A DNA stretch of 64,000 bases from an uncultured Caulobacteraceae bacterium (lineage in GTDB: Bacteria; Pseudomonadota; Alphaproteobacteria; Caulobacterales; Caulobacteraceae), in assembly GCA_903872075.1 (NCBI GenBank), contig CAIQJF010000011.1, positions 62,001 to 126,000 on the forward strand, written 5' to 3'. Both the position numbers and the translations under genes were made by a program. Numbering within the stretch: position 1 is the stretch's first letter; each line of letters opens with the position of its first letter. A model generated the notes under the pieces. That model was not told the DNA's origin and did no database searches. It saw only the letters and a program-made list of their open reading frames with translations. Shown here piece by piece: positions 52,341 through 61,808 of the stretch.

Positions 52341-53003
52341 TTACTTCTTATCGTCCGAGCCCTGGCCGGTGGCCAGCTGGATGAGAGCGGCGATGCGGTC
52401 CGTGGAGTCAGCCACCTGGCTCAGCATATGTAGGGGTGAAGCGCCGGGACGAATAGCCGCCACAACCTGGTTGGCGGCATTCTGGGCCATTTCGACGGCG
52501 ACGTTCTGCGCCACAGCGAACCGGGTCGCGGCGTCGTCCTGATAGATGAATCCGTAGGTCGGATAGGTCGTCGAACCGAGGCCGCGGGTCGGGTCGTACC
52601 AGACCTTCACTTCGCTCCAGTCGCCGGCCGGCGACACGTCGATCACGGTGACGTTCTGCTCAACCTGACCGCGGGTTCCCTCGATGATCGACCAGTTCGC
52701 ATGCGTGATCTGAATGATCCGGTCGGTAAGCACCTGACTGACAACCGCGACGTGACCCAGGCGCATCCGCCCCGTTGGTTTGAAGCACAGCACGGCGCCG
52801 GCCTTGGGTGTGAAGCCAGTCTGATAGCGACCGGCTGCTTGCTGCCACCAGGTGTGAGCGTCGCCAAAAATTTGGATACCCGACATCAGACGGGCGAACG
52901 GAACGCACTGCCAATAGGATTCGGCTGACGCCCCCATCGGGCCCGCGCAAAGAAGCAGGGCCGCGCTGAGGGAACCGATCCAGGCTCGCGTGCGTTTGTT
53001 CAT
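52341..53003 (-). CDS. Secreted CHAP-domain peptidoglycan hydrolase-like protein
   Basis: A 220-residue exported protein (signal peptide SLSAALLLCAGPMGASAES). The CHAP domain has the nucleophile Cys in SYWQCVPFAR, His in RLGHVAVVS, and Asn/Asp-like HANW. CHAP enzymes cut peptide or amide bonds in peptidoglycan, often in cell separation. A C-terminal helical segment (VAQNVAVEMAQNAANQVVA) follows. It is preceded by a long low-GC gap holding its likely promoter. Confidence 0.85.
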   Translation of the reverse strand: MNKRTRAWIGSLSAALLLCAGPMGASAESYWQCVPFARLMSGIQIFGDAHTWWQQAAGRYQTGFTPKAGAVLCFKPTGRMRLGHVAVVSQVLTDRIIQITHANWSIIEGTRGQVEQNVTVIDVSPAGDWSEVKVWYDPTRGLGSTTYPTYGFIYQDDAATRFAVAQNVAVEMAQNAANQVVAAIRPGASPLHMLSQVADSTDRIAALIQLATGQGSDDKK

Positions 53004-53499
53004 CTGCGGAAATAGCCCCTGTGGAAACCAAGCGAAGGGTTAGACCTCGCACGCCCATATGAAAAGAGTGTTTATGTCGGTGCGGTTCGTCGTTTGAGCG
53101 CCCGCCCCCCATTTGCGCGCCGTTTCAGAAGGCGATTGCAGGTTCCTGAGAGTCATCACATAGACGTTATTTCGCGTTTTCGGCCTGTGGATTGTCTGGA
53201 TTTCGTGTCGTGGCATCGGACATATTCTAGGAAACTATTTGTATTGGGAAGTTCCATACAGAAAAACTCTTATTAAATCCTTTGTAACGATCGTCGATTC
53301 AGTGCCGGGCCAGACCTTGGTGCGTTTTCTCACTCTACCGTCAGGCCTTTCGGCTGGAAAAACTTGGCTTTTGACGATTCCTGCGACGCTGGAAGCGTAG
53401 TCTGAACGCGCCATAAAATGCGCCGCTCGCCGCGTCGCCCAGGGCCGGGCGCCCAAAATTGCGGCGATCCGTCGCGGCGGCGCACGCCCGGTTTCAGGG
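53004..53499. other. Lower-GC non-coding gap with CtrA-like site
   Basis: About 500 bp without a convincing gene, distinctly AT-richer between 53130 and 53400. It contains TTAA-N7-GTAA at 53273-53287, one base off the CtrA consensus TTAA-N7-TTAA. A minus-strand ORF of 73 codons (53235-53456) has no clear ribosome site and is not claimed. Promoters for the CHAP gene and downstream structure for TerC are expected here. Confidence 0.35.
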
Positions 53500-54237
53500 T
53501 CAGCGCCGGCGCCGGGTGCGGCGGTGGTGGGAAGCCGAGTTCAGAATTTCGACGAAGAGCGAGAAGGCGATGGCGAAATAGACGTAGGCGCGCGGGATGT
53601 GGAAACCCAGGCCATCGGCCACCAGGGCGACGCCGATCAGCAGAATGAACGACAGCGCCAGCATTTTAGTCGTTGGTCTGCGGTGGATGAATTCGCCGAC
53701 CGGTTCGGCCGCGAAGAGCATGACGAGAGTAGAGGCGATCACCGCGGCGATCATGATCGGCAGGTCATTTGTCATGCCCACGGCCGTGATAACGCTGTCG
53801 AGGGAGAAGACGATGTTGATCAGGCCGATCTGCAGGATGACGCTGGTCATTCCCGCCCAGCGGGCTGGGTCTCCCTCCGTCGATTCGCCGGTTTCGCTCT
53901 CCGGATCTTCCATTGCGTCGTGGATCTCGCCCGTGCCTTTCGCCAGCAGGAACAGGCCGCCGGCAATCAGCACCACGTCCTTAACGGTCACGTCTCGCCC
54001 GAGAAGTTGAAACAGGCGAATGTCCAGGTTGGCGGCCCAGACAAGGCCTACCAGCATCAGAATCCTTAACACCATGGCCAAGGCCAGTCCGATGCGCCGG
54101 CCTTGAGGCCGTCGCGCCGGCGCCAGGCGTTGAACGGCCACAGCAAGAAAAATGATGTTGTCGATCCCCAGGATCACCTCAAGGAAGGTGAGGGCGGCGA
54201 ATGAGGCGAAGCCCTCGCCTGTGAGGAGATGAGACAT
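53500..54237 (-). CDS. TerC-family integral membrane protein
   Basis: A 245-residue membrane protein with about seven hydrophobic segments. The TerC pattern is clear: EVILGIDNIIFLAVAVQRL near the N-terminus, SLDSVITAVGMTNDLP in the middle, and VADGLGFHIPRAYVYFAIAFSLFVE at the end. The conserved acidic residues in membrane segments may bind metal ions. TerC proteins are linked to tellurite resistance and manganese export and to metalation of exported proteins. A stress or metal role is likely. The final residues are basic (HHRRTRRRR). Confidence 0.93.
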   Translation of the reverse strand: MSHLLTGEGFASFAALTFLEVILGIDNIIFLAVAVQRLAPARRPQGRRIGLALAMVLRILMLVGLVWAANLDIRLFQLLGRDVTVKDVVLIAGGLFLLAKGTGEIHDAMEDPESETGESTEGDPARWAGMTSVILQIGLINIVFSLDSVITAVGMTNDLPIMIAAVIASTLVMLFAAEPVGEFIHRRPTTKMLALSFILLIGVALVADGLGFHIPRAYVYFAIAFSLFVEILNSASHHRRTRRRR

Positions 54238-54301
54238 GTCTCTTTATGGAGGGCTATGGCCTCGTCGATCAACCTCTGTTCGGCTGGCGCCGGGTCGGGG
54301 A

Positions 54302-56491
54302 TCAAAGGAAGCTGTAGGGATCCACGTCGATCGTCATCCGAATGCGCGATGGCGGGCGGACACGCGACCGCCACGCTGACAGGAACGCCTGAATGTCCAC
54401 CGAGCGGTCAGCCTGAACGAGGAAGCGTTTGCGTCGCAGCCCGCGCACCAGACTCAGTGGCGCGTCGGCAGGACCGTAGACGCTGACTCCTTCGCCGTTC
54501 GGTGCGCTTGCCGCGACGACCTGAGCGAAACCTTCCAGCGCTACCGCGTCTGGACCGGACAGGATCACGGCGGCCAGGCGGCCAAATGGCGGGAGGCCGA
54601 CCGCCCGTCGCTCTTCAAGTTCGACCGCCACAAAACCGTCGCGGTCGCCGGCGGCGATGGCCTGCATCACCGGGTGGTCCGGCGTCCAGGTTTGCAGAAG
54701 CGCGCGGCCCGGCCGCTCCCGCCGGCCCGCGCGTCCAGACACCTGTGTCAGGAGTTGGTAAGTTCGCTCTGCCGCCCGCAGGTCTCCTCCTCTGAGGCCC
54801 AGATCCGCATCGACGACTCCGACAAGCGTCAGTGCTGGAAAGTTGTGACCTTTGGCGGCCGCCTGCGTCGCCACCATGATATCGAACTCACCTGCCGCCA
54901 TGGCGTCGATCATGGCTCTCGCCGCGGCGGCGTCCCTAACTGTGTCGGAGGAAAAAACGGCGATGCGCGCTTCGGGAAATCGTGCGCGTGCTTCTTCCTC
55001 GACGCGCTCGACCCCTGGCCCGATGGAGATGAGGCTGTCCTTAGCCGCGCAATACGGACAGCGATCCGGCTTGATCATGGAGTAGCCGGTCAGGTGGCAG
55101 ATGAGTCGGCCGGTGTAGCGATGCTCAACCAGCCAGGAATCGCTGTCGGGCGCTTTCAGACGTTCGCCGCAGGCCTTGCATAGCACCAGCGGCGCGTAAC
55201 CTCGCCGATTGAGGAACAACAGGGACTGCTCGCCCCTCGCCAGGGTTTCCGCCATGGCCAGGATCAATGTCGGAGACAGCCATTGCCCAGCCTCGGGCGG
55301 TGACGCCCGCAGGTCGATCAGGGAAATGTCCGGCATCACCGCGACACCGTGCCTCTCGGTGAGCCGCAGCCAGCCATAGCGTCCGGTCTGGGCGTTCCAA
55401 AGCGTCTCAAGCGAGGGTGTGGCCGACACCAGAACGACGGCGCAGGCTTCGATCTTGGCCCGGGCGACGGCGAGATCACGGGCCTGATAGATGAAGCCGT
55501 CCTCCTGTTTGTACGAGCCGTCATGCTCTTCATCGACGACGATCAATCTCAGATCCGTGAACGGGAGGAAGAGAGCGGACCGGGCTCCGACGACGATGCG
55601 GGCCTCGCCGGAGGCGACGGACTCCCACGTTCGCCGCCTGCGGTGGCCGGGTACGCCTGAATGCCACTCCGCGGGCGGCGCCCCGAACCGCGCGGCGAAT
55701 CTATCGATCACAGCCTGAGTCAGGGCGATCTCGGGCAATAGAACCAACACCTGGGTGCGCTGACTGACTGTCAGGGCGGCTGCGGCCGCTTCCAGATACA
55801 CCTCTGTCTTGCCAGACCCGGTGACCCCATCGAGCAAGGTCGCGGAGAACCCTCCGGTGGTCGCCTTCACGGCTAGGGCGGTTGCTGCGGCGGCCTGGCT
55901 GGAACTGAGGGGTGTCGCTGGACGGTCAAGGTCCGGCGGGATGAGACCGGACCTGCGCGCCTGTTCAACGATCTGCAGGGCGCCTTGATCGAGCAATCCC
56001 TTGATCACGCCATCGGACACGCCGGCGTCGCGGGCAAGTTTTGAGCGTGAGATGAGTTCGCTGGCCGCCGCCAGGACGCGTTCGCGGGCAGCGGTGACGC
56101 GATCTGGCGCCTTCCCCGTCCGGATAAGTTGCCGCTCGGGCTGCAGTGGCTGAGCGCTCAGCCCGCGCAGCGCGATAGCGATGGCTGCGCCGGGCGAATC
56201 GACCGCGTATCTCGCCGCCCAGAGAGCGAATTCCAGGGTCCGCAGCGGCAGCGGTGGGTCGCCAGTCCGGCCCGTGACCGGCTTGAGAGGACGGTTGCCG
56301 CCTCGCGCCGGACGGAAGCCGGACACCACGCCTCGGGCGGTCCTGGGGCCGAGCGGGACGGCGACGATGTCGCCTATCGCCAACGCCATGCCCTCCGGCT
56401 CAGCGTAGTCGAACGGTTCGGGCAGCGGCAACGGAAGCAGGACTTCGACGATGCGTGTCGTTCCGGCTGTATCTTGCTTGTCAGAACCCAT
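54302..56491 (-). CDS. priA: Primosomal replication restart helicase PriA
   Basis: A 729-residue superfamily-2 DNA helicase that restarts stalled forks. The 3'-end-binding N-terminus is followed by Walker A in GVTGSGKTEVYLEA (about 220), DEEH in VVDEEHDGSYK, and helicase motifs to the C-terminus. The zinc-binding insert is reduced: CKACGERL, a single Cys in RLICHLTG and CPYC are present, while positions that are Cys in E. coli PriA read APDSDS and CHLT. Five of eight cysteines remain; this may be a lineage trait. Confidence 0.92.
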   Translation of the reverse strand: MGSDKQDTAGTTRIVEVLLPLPLPEPFDYAEPEGMALAIGDIVAVPLGPRTARGVVSGFRPARGGNRPLKPVTGRTGDPPLPLRTLEFALWAARYAVDSPGAAIAIALRGLSAQPLQPERQLIRTGKAPDRVTAARERVLAAASELISRSKLARDAGVSDGVIKGLLDQGALQIVEQARRSGLIPPDLDRPATPLSSSQAAAATALAVKATTGGFSATLLDGVTGSGKTEVYLEAAAAALTVSQRTQVLVLLPEIALTQAVIDRFAARFGAPPAEWHSGVPGHRRRRTWESVASGEARIVVGARSALFLPFTDLRLIVVDEEHDGSYKQEDGFIYQARDLAVARAKIEACAVVLVSATPSLETLWNAQTGRYGWLRLTERHGVAVMPDISLIDLRASPPEAGQWLSPTLILAMAETLARGEQSLLFLNRRGYAPLVLCKACGERLKAPDSDSWLVEHRYTGRLICHLTGYSMIKPDRCPYCAAKDSLISIGPGVERVEEEARARFPEARIAVFSSDTVRDAAAARAMIDAMAAGEFDIMVATQAAAKGHNFPALTLVGVVDADLGLRGGDLRAAERTYQLLTQVSGRAGRRERPGRALLQTWTPDHPVMQAIAAGDRDGFVAVELEERRAVGLPPFGRLAAVILSGPDAVALEGFAQVVAASAPNGEGVSVYGPADAPLSLVRGLRRKRFLVQADRSVDIQAFLSAWRSRVRPPSRIRMTIDVDPYSFL

Positions 56492-56626
56492 GATCGCTCT
56501 TGGCCCGGATTCGGACGGCCGTCGAGCGTCACCGACCGGCTCAACCGGGTGTTAACCCCGCAGGTGTTGATGTGGGTCCCGGCGGTCCCGAGGCCCGCTT
56601 TGTCTGAGGCAGGGGTTTGACACGAC

Positions 56627-57319
56627 ATGCAGGCGGACGTGACCGACCCCGGAGCGATTCCCGAGCCTTTCCTCGTTGCCGATGAACAGGGCCTTCGCGG
56701 GTTGCTCCGCGCCAATCCGGACTGGCTGCGCGGCGACCCGCAACTCCTCTCCGAACTGGGCCTGCGGCTCGACGCCGCCAACATCGTTGATTTCGGGCCT
56801 GTCGCGCTTTCCCGGGTCAGCGCCGCCCATCAAAGGGAATCGAGCGAACGTAAACGTCTGGAGGCCATGGCCCGCGCCAACTTCGCGGCTCAAGCCCAGA
56901 CACATGCCGCCGTGATCGATGTTCTGACCGCCGTCGACCTTTCCGACCTGGCCAGACAGGTAGACCGGATGGCTCGCCAGCGATTCGGTCTGGCGGTCGG
57001 CGCGGTGGCCCTTGAAGGCGGGGAGACTCCAGAAGGCTGGTTCACGCTTGTGGAGGGTCAGGCCGACCTTGTCCTCGCCGGCGCGGCCCACGCGCGCCTG
57101 GGTCGAATACCCACCGCGGGCGGGCTGTTCGGGACGCTCGCTCCCGTGGTCGCCAGCGTCGCCCTGGCGCGGCTTTCGCTTTGGGATGACAGCCGGCAGG
57201 GCGTACTGGCCTTCGGTTCGACCGACCCTGATGCGTTCGCACCCGACATGGGCGCCGAACTGGTCAACTTTCTCGCGCGTGTTGTGGAACGAACGGCCGG
57301 GCGGTGGCCGAGGTCCTGA
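56627..57319 (+). CDS. DUF484 family protein
   Basis: A 230-residue DUF484 protein. The N-terminal segment has LLRANPDWLRGDPQLLSELGL, a helical region with HQRESSERKRLEAMARANF, then a GAF-like C-terminal domain ending in RLSLWDDSRQGVLAFGSTDP and NFLARVVERT. Function is not known, but it is nearly always next to xerC in proteobacteria. It overlaps the xerC start by 16 bases. It is divergent from priA. Confidence 0.9.
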   Translation: MQADVTDPGAIPEPFLVADEQGLRGLLRANPDWLRGDPQLLSELGLRLDAANIVDFGPVALSRVSAAHQRESSERKRLEAMARANFAAQAQTHAAVIDVLTAVDLSDLARQVDRMARQRFGLAVGAVALEGGETPEGWFTLVEGQADLVLAGAAHARLGRIPTAGGLFGTLAPVVASVALARLSLWDDSRQGVLAFGSTDPDAFAPDMGAELVNFLARVVERTAGRWPRS

Positions 57320-58230
57320 CCGCTGACGGCGCGCTCAGGGCCTGGCTGGATCAGCTCGCCCAGGAGCGCCGCGCCAGTCCGCGGACGTTGGTCGCCTATG
57401 GGGGCTGCGTGGGCGCCTACCTCGCGTTTCTGACCGGACACCGAGGCGGGGCCCTGTCCCTTGTCCACCTGGGTCAGATCAGCGCCGCCGACCTTCGCGC
57501 CTATCTGGCCAGCCGGCGGACAGGAGAGTCAGTTCTTTCCGCGCGTTCCTTGTCCCAGGCGCTTTCGGCGATTCGCGCGTTTCACCGTTTTCTGGACCGC
57601 CGGCTCGGCGTCGCCAACGCCGCCATCGCCCTGGTGCGCGGGCCTCGCGTTCAGCCTTCAGCCCCCCGGCCGGTGTCGGAAGGACAAGCCCGGGCGATGA
57701 TCCGTCAGGCCGGTGGCGAAGACGCCGCCTCGGATTGGCGCGCCGTCCGGGATCAGGCCGTCCTGACCCTGCTTTGGGGGTGCGGCCTGCGTATTTCAGA
57801 AGCGCTATCGCTGAAAGGCCGGGACGCGCCCCTGCCTGACTCCCTGCGCATCCGCGGCAAGGGCGGCAAGATGAGGCTTGTGCCGGTGTTGCCCCAGGTG
57901 CGGGAGGCGGTGGACGCCTACCTGGCCAGCTTGCCAACGCCGCGTGGACCGGACGAGGCCTTGTTCCGCGCGAACAGGGGCGGAGCCCTTACGCCCCGTC
58001 AGGTGCAGGCTCTTGTTCAAAGCCTGCGAGGCCGGCTCGGCCTGTCCGAGCGCGCCACGCCGCACGCCCTGCGGCATGCCTTTGCCACTCACCTGCTCGG
58101 CGCTGGCGCGGATCTCCGCTCAATCCAGGACCTGCTCGGGCACGCCTCACTGTCGACAACCCAGCGCTATACGGCCGTCGATGCTGCGGGCCTGCTCAGC
58201 GCTTACGCTGGCGCTCACCCTCGCCCGTGA
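57304..58230 (+). CDS. xerC: Tyrosine recombinase XerC
   Basis: A 308-residue tyrosine recombinase with a GTG start. The SAM-like N-terminal core-binding domain has RRASPRTLVAYGGCVGAYLAF. The catalytic set is Arg in WGCGLRISEAL, Lys in IRGKGGKMRLVPV, His/Arg in HALRHAFATHLL, His in LLGHASLSTTQRY, and Tyr in RYTAVDA. It resolves chromosome dimers at dif with XerD. The overlap with DUF484 and the housekeeping context favour XerC over a mobile integrase. Confidence 0.93.
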   Translation: MAEVLTADGALRAWLDQLAQERRASPRTLVAYGGCVGAYLAFLTGHRGGALSLVHLGQISAADLRAYLASRRTGESVLSARSLSQALSAIRAFHRFLDRRLGVANAAIALVRGPRVQPSAPRPVSEGQARAMIRQAGGEDAASDWRAVRDQAVLTLLWGCGLRISEALSLKGRDAPLPDSLRIRGKGGKMRLVPVLPQVREAVDAYLASLPTPRGPDEALFRANRGGALTPRQVQALVQSLRGRLGLSERATPHALRHAFATHLLGAGADLRSIQDLLGHASLSTTQRYTAVDAAGLLSAYAGAHPRP

Positions 58231-58245
58231 AAACCTAGGACAGGC

Positions 58246-59643
58246 TCAGGACTGCATCGTCCAGCCTTCGACGCCCATGGCCGCCTGTCGCAGCGCCTCG
58301 GACCGGGTCGGATGAGGGTGGCAGGTGCGGGCGATGTCTTCGGATGAGGCCGCGAATTCCATCGCCACGCAATATTCCCCGATCATTTCGGAGACGCTGG
58401 GGCCGATCATATGCACACCGAGCACTCGATCCGTCGTTGCATCGGCGAGCACCTTCACGAAGCCGTCCCCCTCATGGTTCACCTTCGCGCGCGAATTGGC
58501 CGAGAAGGCAAACTTGCCAACCTTATAGGCCACGCCCGCAGCCTTCAGCTCCTCCTCGGTTTTGCCGACCGAGGCGACCTCCGGATAAGTGTAAATCACG
58601 TTGGGTATCAGGTCGTAGTTCACATGCCCGGCCTTGCCGGCGATAAGCTCCAGGCAAGCCACGGCCTCGTCCTCGGCTTTGTGCGCCAGCATGGGGCCGT
58701 GAGTGACATCCCCGATGGCGTAGATTCCGGCCGCGGCGGTCCTGAAGTGGTCTGTCTCTATGAAGCCGCGTTTGTCGGTGGTCAGGCCCACGCTCTCCAA
58801 TCCGAGATCGGTCGTGACGGGCTGGCGGCCGATGGCGAGCAGCACGTAGTCCGCTGACAGAGTCTTGGCCGCGCCGCCCGCCACGGGCTCGACCGTCAGG
58901 TCGACCCCGTCCGCCCGAACCGCTGCGCCGGTGACCTTCGCGCCGAGTTGGAAGCTCATGCCCTGCCGCGTGAGGGAGCGTTGAAGCGTCTTGGCGGTTT
59001 CCTGGTCGAGGCCCGGCGTGATGCGGTCGAGAAACTCGACGACGGTCACCTTCGCGCCGAGGCGACGCCACACAGACCCGAGCTCAAGGCCGATGACCCC
59101 AGCGCCGATCACGATCAGCGAGCCGGGCACTTCCGGCAGGACGAGGGCGCCGGTGGAATCGACGATGCGCTTCTGGTCGACCTCGACACCGGCCAGGGGC
59201 GATGGCCTCGAGCCTGTGGCGATGACGATTGACTTCGCCTCAAGCAGCGTCCTGGAGCCGTCCGCTGCGGTCACCTCAACCTTGCCCGGGCCCGCCAGCC
59301 GGCCTTCGCCCTTGATCCAGTCGACCTTGTTCTTCTTGAACAGGAACTCGATACCCTTGGTGAGCTGGCCGACGGAATCGGCCTTCTGTTTCATCATGGC
59401 CGGGAGATTGAGAGTGGGGGTCACTTCGATGCCCAGCCCGCTGAAATCCTTCCGGGCGACCTCAAACATCTCGGACGCATGGAGCAGGGACTTCGACGGA
59501 ATGCATCCCACGTTCAGGCACGTGCCGCCCAGGGTCTCACGAGACTCCACACAGGCGACCTTCAGGCCCAGTTGTCCGGCGCGGATGGCGCCGTTGTAGC
59601 CGCCGGGGCCGCCGCCGATGATCACAACGTCATATTCGGCCAT
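58246..59643 (-). CDS. lpdA: Dihydrolipoyl dehydrogenase (E3)
   Basis: A 465-residue flavoprotein disulfide reductase. FAD-binding GGGPGGYNGAIRAGQLG is followed by the redox-active pair in GGTCLNVGCIPSK, an NAD-binding GAGVIGLELGSVWRRLG, and the C-terminal His-Glu pair in CHPHPTRSEALRQA. It re-oxidises lipoamide in the 2-oxoglutarate dehydrogenase complex. It lies downstream of sucA and sucB in the same orientation, with one FkbM-type gene in between. Confidence 0.96.
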   Translation of the reverse strand: MAEYDVVIIGGGPGGYNGAIRAGQLGLKVACVESRETLGGTCLNVGCIPSKSLLHASEMFEVARKDFSGLGIEVTPTLNLPAMMKQKADSVGQLTKGIEFLFKKNKVDWIKGEGRLAGPGKVEVTAADGSRTLLEAKSIVIATGSRPSPLAGVEVDQKRIVDSTGALVLPEVPGSLIVIGAGVIGLELGSVWRRLGAKVTVVEFLDRITPGLDQETAKTLQRSLTRQGMSFQLGAKVTGAAVRADGVDLTVEPVAGGAAKTLSADYVLLAIGRQPVTTDLGLESVGLTTDKRGFIETDHFRTAAAGIYAIGDVTHGPMLAHKAEDEAVACLELIAGKAGHVNYDLIPNVIYTYPEVASVGKTEEELKAAGVAYKVGKFAFSANSRAKVNHEGDGFVKVLADATTDRVLGVHMIGPSVSEMIGEYCVAMEFAASSEDIARTCHPHPTRSEALRQAAMGVEGWTMQS

Positions 59644-59698
59644 GTGCCGTCCTCATCACTGATTGCTGCGGGGGATATAGGGCCGGCGGGCCGCGCCG

Positions 59699-60415
59699 TC
59701 AGGGCCTTTCGCGCGGCACGAACAGATAGTCGCCCGCCACGGCGAATCCGTCGACCGGCGCAAGGTCCGGAGTCGCGAAGGCCTGGTAGCCGAGGGCCGA
59801 CAGCCAGTCGAACAGTCCTTCGGGCGTGTCGCCGGCCCTGGCCATCCAGACCGGATCGACCTCCAGATACAGCGCCGGGTGGAACCGCGCGAGCGCCTGG
59901 ACTCCCCCCATCAGGGCGCGCATCTCCCAGCCCTCGATATCGGCCTTTATGAGGTCCAGCCTGAGCAGCCGCTCATCGGCGATGAACGCGTCGAGGGTGG
60001 TCAACGTCACGGTCTGATCGACCTGGGCTCCGGAGACTGGGCTATCTCCGAGGTGGGCCCCGCCATATCCCAGCGATGTCGACTGTTTCAGCGGTGTGTG
60101 CAGGGTCATCTGGCCGGCCCGATCGGAAAGGCCCACGGGCGTGAGGATGACATTGCCGATGCGGTTGAGGCGCAGGGCGGGCTCCATGATGGAGCGCGCA
60201 TAGGCTGACGGTTCGAACGCATAGACCCGCCCCCGCGGCGCCATCCGCGCGAAGAGCTTGGAAAACTGGCCGGCGTGGGCGCCGATGTCGAGGACGATCG
60301 CGTCCGCGGGGACATACGGGGCGAAAAGAGTCGTCAGCGCGCGGTGGTGCTGTTGAGTGATCGCCTTGAACAGGTGGGCGCTCCAGGAGGCGCGCTGGCG
60401 CAGGGTCAGTTGCAT
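59699..60415 (-). CDS. FkbM family SAM methyltransferase
   Basis: A 238-residue methyltransferase of the FkbM type. The SAM-binding motif is IVLDIGAHAGQFSKLFA, followed by YAFEPSAYARSIMEPALRLN and DLIKADIEGWEMRALMGG. Members O-methylate sugars or secondary metabolites. Its place between sucB and lpdA is unusual for a 2-oxoglutarate dehydrogenase operon and has no evident metabolic reason; it may be an insertion in the operon. The substrate is unknown. Confidence 0.85.
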   Translation of the reverse strand: MQLTLRQRASWSAHLFKAITQQHHRALTTLFAPYVPADAIVLDIGAHAGQFSKLFARMAPRGRVYAFEPSAYARSIMEPALRLNRIGNVILTPVGLSDRAGQMTLHTPLKQSTSLGYGGAHLGDSPVSGAQVDQTVTLTTLDAFIADERLLRLDLIKADIEGWEMRALMGGVQALARFHPALYLEVDPVWMARAGDTPEGLFDWLSALGYQAFATPDLAPVDGFAVAGDYLFVPRERP

Positions 60416-60443
60416 GTCGAGTCGGCCTGGGGGGTGCCAGGCC

Positions 60444-61721
60444 TCAGATATCGAGCAGCAGACGGCGGGGGTCTTCGATGTGGTCCTTGACCTTGACGAG
60501 GAAGGTCACGGCGCCCTGACCGTCCACAACCCGGTGATCATAGGACAGGGCCAGATACATCATCGGCCGGATCACCACCTGACCGTTCACAGCCACTGGG
60601 CGGTCCTGGATCTTGTGCATTCCCAGGATGCCTGATTGCGGCGCATTGAGGATCGGGGTCGACATCAGCGATCCGTAGACCCCGCCGTTGGAGATGGTGA
60701 AGGTCCCACCCTGAAGGTCCTCCATGGCCAGAGCCCCGTCGCGGGCCTTGCGGCCCAGAGCCGCGATCTCGCCTTCGATTTCCGCCAGACTCATGGCGTC
60801 GGCGTTGCGCACCACGGGGACGACAAGGCCGCGCTCGGTGCCGACCGCCACCCCGATGTCATAGTGGTTCTTGTAGATGAGATCCTGGCCGTCGATCTCG
60901 GCATTGACCGTCGGCACCTCCTTGAGGGCGGCGATGCAGGCCTTCACGAACAGGCCCATGAAGCCAAGCTTCACCCCATGGCGCTTCTCGAAGGCGTCTT
61001 TGTACTGGCTCCGCAGCGCCATGACCCCCGTCATGTCCACCTCATTGAAGGTGGTCAGCATGGCGGCGGTCTGCTGCGCTTCCTTCAGTCGCCGGGCGAT
61101 GGTCTGGCGCAGGCGTGTCATCCGCACCCGCTCCTCGCGGGCGTGGGGCGGCCGGGTCGCGGCGACCGCCGCGGCGGCCGGTAAGACAAGCGTTGGCGCC
61201 GGGGTCGGGGCGGGGGCGGCGACCGGGGGCGGTGAGGCGACCGGCGCTGGTGTGGGCGCGGCGGCTTTGACGGCGGCGGCGGCAAGCGCGTCGCCCTTGG
61301 TGATCCGGCCGTCCTTTCCGCCACCGGCGATCGTCGTCGGGTCGAGTGCATTCTCCGTCACGATGCGCTGCACCGCGGGGGAAAGGGGCTGGGTCGCCGC
61401 CGCTTGCGTCGTCACGGGAGCCGGCGCTGGGGCTGACGAGGCCGCCGAAACCGGTGTCGGCGGGGGAGCAGGCTGTGCGGCGCTCGTGGCCGCGCCGACG
61501 ACTCCCAATCTTTGACCGGGAACCACCGTGGCGCCTTCGACGGCGTCGATCTCGCTCAGAACGCCGTCCTCCGGGGCGACCACTTCGAGGCTGACCTTGT
61601 CTGTCTCAAGTTCGACCAGCAGTTCGTCTCGTTTTACGGCCTCGCCCGCCTGCTTGGCCCACCGTGCGACGGTCGCTTCGGTGACCGACTCGCCGAGGGC
61701 GGGGGTCATGATATCGGTCAT
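60444..61721 (-). CDS. sucB: 2-oxoglutarate dehydrogenase E2, dihydrolipoyl succinyltransferase
   Basis: A 425-residue E2. The lipoyl domain has [12 protein letters not shown] with the lipoylated Lys. A Pro/Ala-rich linker is followed by the peripheral subunit-binding domain ([24 protein letters not shown]), a second Pro/Ala linker, and the catalytic core ending with [17 protein letters not shown] (His and Asp of the acyltransferase site). It transfers succinyl groups to CoA in the TCA cycle. It follows sucA on minus. Confidence 0.95.
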   Translation of the reverse strand: MTDIMTPALGESVTEATVARWAKQAGEAVKRDELLVELETDKVSLEVVAPEDGVLSEIDAVEGATVVPGQRLGVVGAATSAAQPAPPPTPVSAASSAPAPAPVTTQAAATQPLSPAVQRIVTENALDPTTIAGGGKDGRITKGDALAAAAVKAAAPTPAPVASPPPVAAPAPTPAPTLVLPAAAAVAATRPPHAREERVRMTRLRQTIARRLKEAQQTAAMLTTFNEVDMTGVMALRSQYKDAFEKRHGVKLGFMGLFVKACIAALKEVPTVNAEIDGQDLIYKNHYDIGVAVGTERGLVVPVVRNADAMSLAEIEGEIAALGRKARDGALAMEDLQGGTFTISNGGVYGSLMSTPILNAPQSGILGMHKIQDRPVAVNGQVVIRPMMYLALSYDHRVVDGQGAVTFLVKVKDHIEDPRRLLLDI

Positions 61722-61808
61722 GCTCAGGCAGGCTCCACGCTTGGACTATGAGGACTCGGCCGCGCGACGACGGTCACGGTGAAGTCCGTGTTTAGAGGTT
61801 TATCCGGC

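Noticed and set aside
53235-53456. Small minus-strand ORF in the low-GC gap
   Set aside because: No ribosome site, atypical composition and no recognisable domain.
57304-58230. Phage integrase for the capsid module
   Set aside because: Context with DUF484 and the XerC-type motifs indicate the housekeeping recombinase, 26 kb away from the module.
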